The notes under the pieces were generated by a model, which worked only from the letters and a program-made list of their open reading frames with translations, was not told the DNA's origin and searched no databases. A DNA stretch of 64,000 bases, taken from positions 2,480,001 through 2,544,000 of the forward strand of contig NZ_CP120836.1 in the NCBI RefSeq assembly GCF_049200465.1, written 5' to 3'. Origin of the DNA: Leptothermofonsia sp049200465 (GTDB taxonomy: Bacteria; Cyanobacteriota; Cyanobacteriia; Leptolyngbyales; Leptolyngbyaceae). The position numbers were made by a program, and so were the translations under genes. Numbering within the stretch: the first letter of the stretch is position 1; every line of letters begins with the position of its first letter. Positions 52,551 through 61,289 of this stretch are shown piece after piece.

Positions 52551-52633
52551 AACGATCCTTCTTGAGATTTGAACGGGGTGCAGGGGCGAAGCCCCCATCC
52601 CCCCTTATTCACAAACTATTTGTGAACGCTATA
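52549..52633. repeat. R4 palindromic element, copy 3 (inverted)
   Basis: It runs TATAACGATCCTTCTTGAGA to TATTTGTGAACGCTATA and is the inverted relative of the copy upstream of rpaA. It shares TATA with the neighbouring R5 element. Confidence 0.78.
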
Positions 52634-52935
52634 AACATATTTGAACACTGCTAAACCATTGCCTGTCGTCTTGAAATCGTTTAATCCATCTGCTTGGGCT
52701 ATTTTCCACTTAGTCACTACTGCTTCCATAATTCCCACATGCTCCTATCCTCACAACGCGTCTCCGTACGAGTTCTCTTCTGGGGTTTGGATGGACAAAA
52801 TAATTTACCCTAACTAGAAAATTTGACGATAAAATGAGCGTGGGCAACGGTACCATGCCCACCCACAGTGATTCATGAAGCAAATCTGGAAAGGCTTTCA
52901 TGATTCTTGATACCGCTAGACAATTACCTTTGTCC
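52634..52935. other. Non-coding region with a GTGGGCA/TGCCCAC dyad
   Basis: About 300 bp without a supported gene. GTGGGCA and TGCCCAC arms flank ACGGTACCA at 52841-52863. A minus-strand open frame at 52710-52901 has poor composition and crosses this dyad. Confidence 0.5.
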
Positions 52936-52970
52936 TAAAAAAATCCTCTACCTGGATCAGGTAGAGGACT
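52936..52970 (-). terminator. Strong rho-independent terminator after the 45-aa protein
   Basis: On the minus strand TCCTCTACCTG-ATC-CAGGTAGAGGA is a perfect 11-bp stem with a 3-base loop, followed by a T7 run. Confidence 0.88.
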
Positions 52971-53040
52971 TATCAGATGAATGCACTAATTTTTGAGCAA
53001 AAATTTACTACAAAGGTTTAAGGTTAAGCCATCAGCAATT

Positions 53041-53178
53041 TCAGAATTTTCCAGGTGATTTGATGATTCTCATATCGCATCGTTTGAGACCTTCAAGCAG
53101 ATTCCGTAATTGCTGATCGCTCTTTGCCAGCAAGGATGGTAAACAATTTTTCTTCCGCTGGCAGGCGTCACAAAGCAT
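53041..53178 (-). CDS. small Cys-containing protein (45 aa), unrecognised
   Basis: The frame reads MLCDACQRKKNCLPSLLAKS, then DQQLRNLLEGLKRCDMRIIK and SPGKF. An AAGGAG sequence lies 8-9 bp upstream of the ATG, and a strong terminator lies about 70 bp downstream, so it has the layout of an independent small gene. Four cysteines (CxxC, then two more) and a basic, helical middle suggest a metal-binding or regulatory peptide; this is inference. I know no homologue. Confidence 0.55.
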   Translation of the reverse strand: MLCDACQRKKNCLPSLLAKSDQQLRNLLEGLKRCDMRIIKSPGKF

Positions 53179-53371
53179 ACCAGACACTCCTTCACTGCGA
53201 ATTTGACAGTAGTTTCAGCATCCGTCAGATCGCCAAAAAAACAATCTGCTGGAAAGAGAAATTCGTCTTACAAACAAGCGATTTCCTTTCCCTATCTTTA
53301 CCGACACAGCCATCTAATCAGGTTGCTATATCGTTAAGAGAAGCATAAGATTTCAAAGGTTGAATGGGCGG

Positions 53372-53516
53372 TAAGTAGCCAGGCGCAATTCAATTAAGGA
53401 TAATTTGGGGGGGTGGAGGGGGTGAAACCCCCTGGCTTGGGGCGCAGCCCCCACTCCCTCCTTGACAATTAATTGTGGCTACTAATTATGGCTACCTAAT
53501 TGTGGCTACCTACTTA
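53372..53516. repeat. R3 palindromic element at the end of a membrane-protein gene
   Basis: It starts TAAGTAGCCAGGCGCAATTC and ends TGTGGCTACCTACTTA. The central hairpin uses GGGTGAAACCCCCTGG and GGGGCGCAGCCCCCA. The right end contains three copies of TTGTGGCTAC-like sequence. Its last three bases form the repaired stop codon of the next gene. Confidence 0.8.
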
Positions 53517-54133
53517 GTCACTTGCAGGTTGGATAGGTTCTGCAGTGGGTTGCACTGGTAACGGCGAAGCGGGAGGGGGGGGGCTTCAGATTTAGAGCGG
53601 GTGTTTGAGAGGGTGGCAGAAACCAGAGCGAACCCCAGGTAGGCAGGCAAGATGAGCGCAATCAGAAAGGCGATCGCAGCCAAAACTTTCGTCCAATCTG
53701 ATGCTGGACCGAAGTGGGTGCGATAGGGATCGTGGGGCAAAAACTCTGGTTTGATGATTTCACGCAGGGCGATGGGGCGCTTGAAGCGGACACGGCGATC
53801 GTCCAGTTTTTCTAACAAAATCCAGCCCGCATGAGCTTCTTCATCGCACAACTGCTTAAATACGGCTGGATCTCGAAACAAGTCCCGATTCGCCCGCACA
53901 ATCTTAAACTCCCAGCCCGCCAAACGGGGATCTTTGGGCGGTGCCCCGTAACCATTGGGTTGGGTATCAGCCGAAGTATAAGTTTCTCTGGATTCGTAGG
54001 GGGTCAACGTTTCTTCCTCCGCCTCGTACTGCCGCTCACTCACCACCTGTTGCCATCGTAGCCAACTACTGGCAAACATTGTTTGTAAACCGAGACTGCC
54101 AACAAGTAAACTCAAAAGCTTGATTTCGAGCAT
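53514..54133 (-). CDS. conserved membrane-associated hypothetical protein, frameshifted in a C-run
   Basis: The protein has an N-terminal hydrophobic helix (LLSLLVGSLGLQTMFASSWL), an acidic linker, then a conserved domain DPRLAGWEFKIVRANRDLFR, EEAHAGWILLEKLDDRRVRF and PHDPYRTHFGPASDWTK, followed by a second membrane helix near residue 165. I do not know its function. As written the frame ends PLRRYQCNPLQNLSNLQVTK at 53510. Adding one C to the C9 run (53572-53580) gives EAPPPPASPLPVQPTAEPIQ and PASD with a stop at 53514, a far more natural Pro-rich tail. Confidence 0.75.
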
Positions 54134-54404
54134 GCATAGGAGGGGGGAGGAGAGAGGAAGGAAGAAGAAAGAAATTAAAGTTAGGGTCAGGGGTCAGGAA
54201 CCAGGAGTCAGAGTTAAGGGTTGGGGGTTAGGGAAGTATTGGGAGCTACTTAGAACTGAAAATCTATCCACCCATCTTTCTCCTTACCTTCTTGCCTCTG
54301 ACGTGTAGCCTCTCACATAACTAACCACTTCTAACTTCTGGCATAGCGCGAATATAGCAAGAAATTCGTAGGATGAGCGAATATTTTGAGGGTGGGAGGA
54401 ATCT

Positions 54405-55559
54405 TCATTTGCTATCTTTAGGTTTCTTGCTGATATATCCCTCCACCAGCAAATCTGAACCTACTGGGTGCCATTTTACTCGCTCCAGAATTAAGGCATC
54501 GGTCATGGTGACCAGTCCCAAGTCGCCAATGGGGGTAGGGGCGGTGCTGCCACCAATGATTTTAGGGGCGATGAATGCAAGGACTTTTTGAATGGAGCCA
54601 TCCGCGATCGCCTGTGCCGCCAGGGTTCCCCCACACTCCCACAACACGCTCATAAAGCCTCGTTCATAGAGATAGGTCATGAGTGCGTAGGGGGTCAGGG
54701 GAATGAGTTCAATCACTTCCACTCCCCTTTCTCTTAAAAGAATGCGAAGCTCTGGGTTAGAGCGGGGTTCAGTGACCACCAGGGTAGGGGCAAGGGTGGT
54801 GTCCCAAAGATGGGCGTTAGTAGGGAGGTTGAGCGATCGGCTCATGACCACCCGCAGCGGAGTATGCAATTCTTGGCGGCTAGTCAACAGAGGGTTGTCT
54901 TGCCGGACGGTATTGCCACCCACCACCACAGCATCACAGGCGACCCGTAGCTGGTGAACCACCGAACGTGCGGCGGGGCTGGTCACCCAGGCGCTATGCC
55001 CGGTGGTAGCTGCAATTTTGCCATCCAGGGTCATGGCGTATTTCAAAATTCCCAGCGGACGGCGATGGGTGACCCGGTAAATAAAGGCTTCATTTAGCTC
55101 CTCGCAGGCTGCCGCTTCTACCCCGACTACCACTTCGATGCCCGCCTGCTGTAACCGTACAATTCCACTGCCGGAAACCCTTGGATCGGGATCTACCATG
55201 CCTACGACTGCTTTTTTGATGCCTGCTTCAATCAACGCCTCTGAGCAGGGTGGGGTGCGTCCAAAGTGGTTGCAAGGCTCCAGGTTGATGTAAATGGTTG
55301 CCCCTCTAGCACGTTTTCCTGCCTGCCGGAGCGCAAAAACTTCGGCATGGGGTTGTCCAGCAGCGGGATGAAACCCCTCCCCAACGATCTCGCCATTCTT
55401 CACAATCACAGCACCCACAAGCGGGTTGGGAGCTGTCTTGCCTAAAGCACGCTGTGCCAACGCAATGCAGCGTCGCATTATTGCGTGATCTTGAGATTGC
55501 GGAGGGTCCAATTTTTCCACCGTATGATTGGATGAAGGGTTTTGGGAAGAATAATCCAT
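54405..55559 (-). CDS. ribD: bifunctional riboflavin biosynthesis protein RibD
   Basis: RibD deaminates and then reduces the pyrimidine intermediate of riboflavin synthesis. The N-terminal deaminase has PHAEVFALRQAGKRA and NLEPCNHFGRTPPCSEALI zinc motifs. The C-terminal reductase contains LKYAMTLDGKIAATTGHSAW and VLWECGGTLAAQAIADG. The length of 384 aa is normal. The ATG at 55559 adds about 25 variable residues before the domain (DHAIMRRCIALAQRALGKT). It is monocistronic. Confidence 0.96.
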   Translation of the reverse strand: MDYSSQNPSSNHTVEKLDPPQSQDHAIMRRCIALAQRALGKTAPNPLVGAVIVKNGEIVGEGFHPAAGQPHAEVFALRQAGKRARGATIYINLEPCNHFGRTPPCSEALIEAGIKKAVVGMVDPDPRVSGSGIVRLQQAGIEVVVGVEAAACEELNEAFIYRVTHRRPLGILKYAMTLDGKIAATTGHSAWVTSPAARSVVHQLRVACDAVVVGGNTVRQDNPLLTSRQELHTPLRVVMSRSLNLPTNAHLWDTTLAPTLVVTEPRSNPELRILLRERGVEVIELIPLTPYALMTYLYERGFMSVLWECGGTLAAQAIADGSIQKVLAFIAPKIIGGSTAPTPIGDLGLVTMTDALILERVKWHPVGSDLLVEGYISKKPKDSK

Positions 55560-55781
55560 AGTTCTGATTGAAGCACTGCTGATTCTTGAGGTGAGAAGAG
55601 TGCAGGATGCTGGAAACTTCCTTTCAAATCATCCTGCTTTTCAGCAATGCCCTGATTGAAAGCGTTGGCTTGACTCACCAAATTGGTTTCAGCGAATTGG
55701 TTTTCCCGTGAAAAGGTGAATTGTCAGTCGCCTCTTGGGAAAACAGGAGACTGCAAGCCCATGAGGCAGGATGAGTTTTAG

Positions 55782-56222
55782 ATGGTGGGATTTGTGATGT
55801 TGAGTATTTTACAAAAACTAGGTTGTACTGCTGGAGTGACGATTTTTCTTTTAGGAGTGGTCGGCTTTGCTGAAGCCGCCCCCGATAAAAAAGGTTGGGT
55901 TGCTGTTTTCACCGATCGCAGCGACAAAACCTGGTACGTGGACAATGGCTCAATTCAGGGGCACGGGCGGTTTCGCTACTTCTGGTCTTATACCACCGGG
56001 GGCACGCCCTACCGTGAAAACGGAAAGTTAGCTTACAGCATGGCCTTTTATCTATCGGTTGATTGCCAGCAAAAGCGCTTTCGTCTCCGCTATGCCAAAT
56101 CGCTGGACGAAAACTCTAACACGATCAAAGAGTACAATTTTGGCGACAGTCTACCGTTGGGTAGCCCTCGTTCCGATTCTGGTGAAGAGGCTTCGATGAA
56201 TTATGTCTGTGCTTCACGGTAG
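55782..56222 (+). CDS. secreted conserved hypothetical protein (surface-adhesin E-like)
   Basis: The N-terminus is a signal peptide (QKLGCTAGVTIFLLGVVGFA, cleavage near AEA-APD). The mature domain WVAVFTDRSDKTWYVDNGSI, YFWSYTTGGTPYRENGKLA and SMAFYLSVDCQQKRFRLRY is a small beta-rich fold of the surface-adhesin-E-like type, with two Cys probably forming a disulfide. The function is unknown. An ATG at 55797 (MLSILQKL) is an alternative start. The IS630 remnant begins 31 bp downstream. Confidence 0.78.
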   Translation: MVGFVMLSILQKLGCTAGVTIFLLGVVGFAEAAPDKKGWVAVFTDRSDKTWYVDNGSIQGHGRFRYFWSYTTGGTPYRENGKLAYSMAFYLSVDCQQKRFRLRYAKSLDENSNTIKEYNFGDSLPLGSPRSDSGEEASMNYVCASR

Positions 56223-56253
56223 AGCTTCTTAGGATACTGCGGTGCAGGTTTGG

Positions 56254-57498
56254 TAGCTAGTACCGCGCGGCGGAAATGGGCATATCCTGAAGGAGTCGGT
56301 GTTGGAGGATTGAGTCTGATGCCTGGTCCCGCCCTTCCCGCCCTGATTGTGAGTGAATCCGAGCGTCGTGAACTAGAGCAGTTGGTGAAGCGACCAAGTA
56401 CGCCCCAACAACTGGCATTGCGAGCGCAGATCATTCTGCGTGCCAGCCAGGGAGACAGCCAAGGTCAGATTGCTCGAGAGCTCGGCTGAGTTGCCAGTGT
56501 CGGAGCGCTTAGCCGATGCCCCCCGTCCCGGTGCCCCCGCCACGTTTACCTTGGAGCAAATCACTCAACTCTATGCCCTCGCATGTGCTCCGCCCGAGCA
56601 CTCTGGACGCCCCATCAGTCACTGGACCCCTCCAGAGTTAGCCGATGAACTGGTCAAACAAGCGCCTTGTGGCGCGGATCAGTGGTCGCCCTGTCGGGCG
56701 TTTGTTAGCCGAAGCCGAACTGAAACCGCACCAGAGTCCCTACTGGCTTCATCCCCCCCGACCCGGACTTTGCCACCAAAGTCCAAGACATCTGCCAGGT
56801 CTACGAACAAGCGGCTGCGCGGGCCGAACGTGGGGAGATGACCTACAGTCTTGATGAAATGACGGGCATCCAAGCCTTGGAGCGCGTGATGCCGGATATT
56901 GAGATGAAACCCGGACGCTGTGTGCGGGTGGAATTTGAGTACCAGCATCATGGCCCCAAAGCCTGATTGCCACCTTGAATGTCGCCACTGGACGCATTGA
57001 CCAGGCGACTGTGGGCGACACCCGAACCGAGCAAGATTTAGCGGCTCATCTCGACACCCTACTCGCCCAAGTCACCGATGCCCCTAAAATTCATCTGGTC
57101 ATGGACTGTCTCAACACCCACCAATCGGTAGCTCTGGTGCCACTGGCGGTCGCCCTGGAACCCGAACCACCGCCGTTAGGGTGCAAAGGCAAATCCGGCA
57201 TCCTGAAATCGATGGCCACCCGGGCTGCTTTCTTGAGCAATCCACAGCACCGCCTGGTCATACATTTCACCCCAAAGCATTGCTCCTGGCTCAACCCAAT
57301 CCAAATCTGGTTCTCCATTCTCAGGCGCAAGTGGCTGCGACGGGCCAGTTTCACTAGTCAAGCTCAGCTCAGCGCCAAGATTCTTGACTTCATCGACTAC
57401 TTCAATCGCACCATGGCCAAACCTTTCAAGTGGAACTATACGGGCAAGCCTCTGACCTCATGACAGCTATGTGTTGTTATGCCGCTGGTTACTAGCTA
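56254..57498 (+). mobile_element. IS630 family insertion sequence, inactive
   Basis: Imperfect terminal inverted repeats TAGCTAGTACCGCGCGGC (left) and the complement of GCCGCTGGTTACTAGCTA (right) bound a region of about 1.24 kb with TA at each end, as expected for IS630/Tc1 elements. The transposase inside is broken. Confidence 0.78.
56319..57463 (+). pseudogene. IS630 transposase, multiply frameshifted
   Basis: The first frame reads PALPALIVSESERRELEQLV and RAQIILRASQGDSQGQIARE, the HTH region, and stops at 56489. The second frame carries ELPVSERLADAPRPGAPATF. Later frames carry VGRLLAEAELKPHQSPYWLH, then EMTYSLDEMTGIQALERVMP with the first catalytic Asp, and finally DAPKIHLVMDCLNTHQSVAL with the second Asp. 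The catalytic Glu is missing: SWLNPIQIWFSILRRK has Gln where the family has Glu (NQIEIWF). At least three frame changes and a short deletion are present. Confidence 0.88.
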
Positions 57499-57547
57499 GA
57501 TTTGCGCTAGGGTCTATAGCGATCCTATAGCTGTCGCCAGGTTGCTC

Positions 57548-57612
57548 AGTGCATTTTCAGGAGACCTTTTTTGCTAGAGGTTCTAGCAAAAAAGGTCTCC
57601 TGAAAATGCACT
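57548..57612. repeat. 65-bp perfect palindrome downstream of the CHASE2 kinase gene
   Basis: Arms of 31 bp (AGTGCATTTTCAGGAGACCT onward, 57548-57578 and 57582-57612) are perfectly complementary with a 3-base loop (GGT). It starts 2 bp after the stop codon of the CHASE2 histidine kinase. R2/R4-like ends (TATAGCGATCC and TATAGCTGTCGCCAGGTTG) lie just before it at 57515-57546. Confidence 0.85.
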
Positions 57613-57614
57613 AG

Positions 57615-59504
57615 TTACCAGAAACGGGATTCAGTAAGAGGGAAACTCAGTTCACAGCGTGTTCCTTTGGGAAATAGAGAGTCCCGCCTAAATTTGCCAT
57701 TCAATGCAGATGCCAACTTACGCGCGTATTTGGTTCCTTCTCCCTCAATAGGGGATTGCACACCGATGCCATCATCGGTGACTTGTAATGTATACCCACC
57801 TTTTTGATGAATGCCTGTGATACTGAGATGAGTGGCTCCTTCGGCGTGCTTACCAACATTGCACAAAGCTTCTTCAAGAAATCGGCACAGATCTCGCTTT
57901 TGCTCAATGCTCAGGAGGGTCTGCTGAATTGGTTCAAATTGACAGGCGACCTTGAGAGCTTTGAACCTGGAGAATTCTGGTCGCTCTAAGGTGTGGCTGT
58001 AAACCTCATAGAACAGTTCATGAATGGGAAGTTTCAAATCAATGTTGGCTCCACTGCTTAGATAGAGGCTTTCTTCTTGGGTTAATATTTCTTGCTTCAA
58101 ATGCTCGCTAATTCCCCGGATTTCAGTATTGAGCCGCTCCAGTGCTGAAAGTAATTGCTCCTGCGGTAGGGGGCTATCTTGTGTGCGTCTGAGGAGACTG
58201 GCTAAGGTTTGCAATGGACCGTTATGGATAACGTTGAAGGTTTGCTCAATGGTACGTTGGCGTTCCTCAACCATGAGTTGCTTATCTTGTAAGCGAGATC
58301 TCAAAACCCAGTCGTATTTGTAGAAGGCGGTGTATCCTATCCCATTTAAGAGCCAGACCAGTGCCACCGGAACAATTGGAATCCACCAGCCCCAAAGCAA
58401 GAGCAGGTAGCTGATTCCAATCAGAACCACCAGAACAATGCCAATGCTAATCAGCTTTGTTCTGGGGAGTAAATCGCTACGTCCCAGGAGGATGGCAAGA
58501 AAGCCCCAGATGAAAATCCATAGATATTCCCAGGAGTCAGTCCAGGTTTTGAGCAGTGGCCGTCCATCCAGTACAGCACTGATGATCTGGCTGGCAGTGT
58601 GGGCATGGAGGTGGAGCGAATGGATTTCGTCGTTGGCGGCTGTCGGGATGCTGGGTCGAATTTTGGGATCAGTAATACCCACAATGATGATGCGATCGCG
58701 TAACCACTCCGGTTGGAACTTTCCTGTTTTTATCTGATTCAGGGAAAGAAGACGAAAAGGATTGCGGCCACTTCGAAAGTTAATCAAAATTTCAACGTCT
58801 CCCACCTCTGCTCCTGCATATCCGCCTGAATTGGGCTCCAGGCGAGGAAGCTCTATCTTCCCAAATCGCATTGCGTTGGGGTCATGTATTCCGTTTTTAA
58901 GGATAAGAGAGCTGTCCTGAGACACCAGGTACCTTTCCACCAGACGAATGACCATCGAGAACTTGAAATTTTTAATATCAATGGGATCGAAGCTACCGAG
59001 AATCAGATGTCTCAAGTGGGTGTCTCCATCTGGAAGTACATCAACAAACCCAACCTGTCCAGCCGGGAACCCGGGAGGCGGCGGAATCTGGTCGGAGGCA
59101 GGGATGATTCTCTCTGCAACAATCAGATTTTGATGCTGTTGCAGAGAGCGGTGGAGTTCCGTTTTGTCTGCTTGGGCAATTTGAGTTTGAAAAATGTGTA
59201 GACCAATCACAGCCGGTCGATAGGTCTGCAAGGTGTTTAATAGATCGACGAGTTCTCGTTCTGGAATGGGATAGCCTGTTTTCTCCATATCGGCTTCGTC
59301 AATGCCGACCAGAACAATTCGATCATCTTCAGTTTCGGCAGGACGCAGGCGCAGAAAGGTATCGAGGGCGAGCAGTTCCAGTCCTTCGAGGGAACCCAGT
59401 AAACGAGCTGCCACCACCAACCCTATCACTATCGTTCCTGGGAGTACCCACACTCGCCAATTGGAAACGGCTTCTTTCAGGCTTCTCCAGATGTTTCGTT
59501 GCAC
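57615..59504 (-). CDS. CHASE2-domain sensor histidine kinase
   Basis: The protein has an N-terminal membrane helix, an extracytoplasmic CHASE2 domain (about 45-330; DDRIVLVGIDEADMEKTGYP, GQVGFVDVLPDGDTHLRHL, RDRIIIVGITDPKIRPSIPT), three membrane helices (about 335-410) and a cytoplasmic kinase of the NarX/DesK type. The phospho-acceptor His lies in EQTFNVIHNGPLQTLASLL, and the ATPase motifs are FLEEALCNVGKHAEGATHLS and LQVTDDGIGVQ. CHASE2 ligands are unknown. The response regulator gene ends 22 bp upstream of its start on the same strand, so they form one two-component operon. Confidence 0.94.
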   Translation of the reverse strand: MQRNIWRSLKEAVSNWRVWVLPGTIVIGLVVAARLLGSLEGLELLALDTFLRLRPAETEDDRIVLVGIDEADMEKTGYPIPERELVDLLNTLQTYRPAVIGLHIFQTQIAQADKTELHRSLQQHQNLIVAERIIPASDQIPPPPGFPAGQVGFVDVLPDGDTHLRHLILGSFDPIDIKNFKFSMVIRLVERYLVSQDSSLILKNGIHDPNAMRFGKIELPRLEPNSGGYAGAEVGDVEILINFRSGRNPFRLLSLNQIKTGKFQPEWLRDRIIIVGITDPKIRPSIPTAANDEIHSLHLHAHTASQIISAVLDGRPLLKTWTDSWEYLWIFIWGFLAILLGRSDLLPRTKLISIGIVLVVLIGISYLLLLWGWWIPIVPVALVWLLNGIGYTAFYKYDWVLRSRLQDKQLMVEERQRTIEQTFNVIHNGPLQTLASLLRRTQDSPLPQEQLLSALERLNTEIRGISEHLKQEILTQEESLYLSSGANIDLKLPIHELFYEVYSHTLERPEFSRFKALKVACQFEPIQQTLLSIEQKRDLCRFLEEALCNVGKHAEGATHLSITGIHQKGGYTLQVTDDGIGVQSPIEGEGTKYARKLASALNGKFRRDSLFPKGTRCELSFPLTESRFW

Positions 59505-59525
59505 CGTTGCCTACCCCAGGCTATG

Positions 59526-60224
59526 TCAGTCAATGAGACCTTCTTCCCTGGCACGAATTTCAGTTTGAATGCGGATGTTTTTCCCATCTTGCTTGTCTTC
59601 TTCTGGGTACACATCCAGAACGTCCTGAATTTTCGTCCAGTAATGGCGCACCGTTCTTTCGGAGACTCTCATTCGGTTGGCGATCGCCCGGTCCTGCAAG
59701 CCCTCGTGAAAGGCAAGCTTAAGTACAGTCAGCCAGTCAGGCTTAACTTCCAGAGTCCGCCCTGGGCGGATATCTTTGGTATGGGTGATGCCCTTCAATG
59801 CCCAATCCACACGGGTTAACATCTCTTTACTAGAAAGACTCTTATCAGCAACGGTAAAACCTCCATTATGCCGGTCAATTTCAGGTTTGATCCGTACCAG
59901 GGCTTTAACGTAAGTACTCTGAACCGTGACATTAAGTGTGGGGTAGTTCTGCATCAACGTCTTCAGCAGTTGAACTCCTGATTCCGGCTGGGCAGTTTCC
60001 CCCTGCTTTTCTGGTAGAGACAGATCGAGCACGACCAGATCGGGCGTATGTGTTTTTAACTGATTTAAAGCACTTTCAACGGTTTGAGCTGTCAAAATTT
60101 CTGCCTGGGGATATTGACGTTTTAACAGGTCGATGGTTCCACCTAAAACGACTTCGTGGTCATCAACCACTAAAATCTGGAGTTTTGCAGGTTCTGGTAA
60201 GGGTTGGCTTATTGCCAGGAGCAT
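59526..60224 (-). CDS. NarL/FixJ family response regulator, partner of the CHASE2 kinase
   Basis: The receiver domain has LQILVVDDHEVVLGGTIDLL and the phospho-acceptor Asp in PDLVVLDLSLPEKQG; the last third carries a LuxR-type HTH (LAFHEGLQDRAIANRMRVSE, then RTVRHYWTKIQDVLDV). Receiver residues around STYVKALVRIKPEIDRHNGG deviate from the usual SM-PRE pattern. The ATG at 60224 is used rather than 60260 because the domain starts soon after. It is transcribed before the CHASE2 kinase, and divergent from the PAS-LuxR gene across a 392-bp region. Confidence 0.9.
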   Translation of the reverse strand: MLLAISQPLPEPAKLQILVVDDHEVVLGGTIDLLKRQYPQAEILTAQTVESALNQLKTHTPDLVVLDLSLPEKQGETAQPESGVQLLKTLMQNYPTLNVTVQSTYVKALVRIKPEIDRHNGGFTVADKSLSSKEMLTRVDWALKGITHTKDIRPGRTLEVKPDWLTVLKLAFHEGLQDRAIANRMRVSERTVRHYWTKIQDVLDVYPEEDKQDGKNIRIQTEIRAREEGLID

Positions 60225-60616
60225 AAAGCAGACAGATTGATTGCGTAAACATACCTCCAACTTTGCAGAAAATGACCTTGAATATCAAGGGGAGGTACGA
60301 ATCTGTAATGTTAATGGAACCAACATTGGTAAAGCGCATTGCACAAAACCGCAATCTTCCCTAGCCGTTGTCGGAAATTAATTTTGCAGAGAGGGATAGT
60401 GCAATGTTTGTTGCATTCTCATACTATCGAATCAATTCAACTCAGGTTGAATACATCCAGAAAGCACTTCAAATTGCTGCACTAACGAACTTGTGAGGTC
60501 TTTCTGGATGTACTTTCTCAAAGGCCTTCTACTGAAATTAACTTGGTGGCTGAGGCATCGGTAATCCGGCGATCAAGATTGAGCTTGTTTGTGTTTATTG
60601 TTTAGCCCCCAGAAAT
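60225..60616. promoter_or_regulatory. Divergent control region with a 13-bp inverted repeat
   Basis: This region lies between the two-component operon and the PAS-LuxR gene. TACATCCAGAAAG (60452-60464) and its exact complement CTTTCTGGATGTA (60500-60512) flank a 35-bp spacer. It could be a regulator binding pair or a hairpin. No gene is supported. Confidence 0.45.
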
Positions 60617-61204
60617 ATGCTGACTCAACTCGAACAAAAGGAAACCACTGCTCAGGTAACCCCCTTGTTGCTCCAGGGGGTGCTGGAAGGGATTACAGAT
60701 GGGATTCTGATTCTCTCTGAGCAAGGTGAAGTTCTTTATCACAACTACTATGCCCATTGCATTTGCCAACAACTCAGCCGGGGAGGATCGGTTGTTGATA
60801 ATGTTCCTGAGGTCATTTGGCGCAGTTGTCAGGCATTAATTGAGAGCCGCAGTATGTATGTAGATCAGCCTGTAGTGATTGAGTCTGAAATTACCTTGAG
60901 CGAATCTAAGGTTTATCGACTCCGGGTACGGTGGCTCACGCTAGAAGATTCCAATCATCCATATCTGATAGTCCTGCTGGAAGATCGTTGTCAGTCAATA
61001 CAGAATCGGGCATTTGCTGAGGTGCTTCTCTATAACCTGACTCCCAGGCAAGCAGAGGTTTGGTTGCTGCGGCGAGCTGGTTTCAGCTATCAACAGATCG
61101 CGACGGAGTTATACATTACAATTAACACCGTCAAGCGTCACCTGAAGGAAATCTATACCAAGCAGAAAATAGCGATCGAGCCAGAGTATCAAGTAGCTTA
61201 TTAG
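60617..61204 (+). CDS. PAS-LuxR family transcriptional regulator
   Basis: The N-terminal 120 residues resemble a PAS domain (LEGITDGILILSEQGEVLYH, then YLIVLLEDRCQSIQNR). The C-terminal 60 residues are a LuxR-type HTH: LTPRQAEVWLLRRAGFSYQQ and IATELYITINTVKRHLKEIY. There is no receiver domain. It is divergent from the CHASE2 two-component pair and might take part in the same circuit, but that is inference. The length of 195 aa is typical of short cyanobacterial PAS-LuxR regulators. Confidence 0.88.
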   Translation: MLTQLEQKETTAQVTPLLLQGVLEGITDGILILSEQGEVLYHNYYAHCICQQLSRGGSVVDNVPEVIWRSCQALIESRSMYVDQPVVIESEITLSESKVYRLRVRWLTLEDSNHPYLIVLLEDRCQSIQNRAFAEVLLYNLTPRQAEVWLLRRAGFSYQQIATELYITINTVKRHLKEIYTKQKIAIEPEYQVAY

Positions 61205-61289
61205 AGATTGACCTAAAAGCCTGCTGCAGCAAATGTCTGGTATCAGGTAGCACAGGTGGCAGGAGTGAAAGATGCCATATATCTGGCGA

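Noticed and set aside
52710..52901. 63-aa minus-strand open frame
   Set aside because: Poor composition, no ribosome binding site, and it crosses a dyad (GTGGGCA/TGCCCAC).
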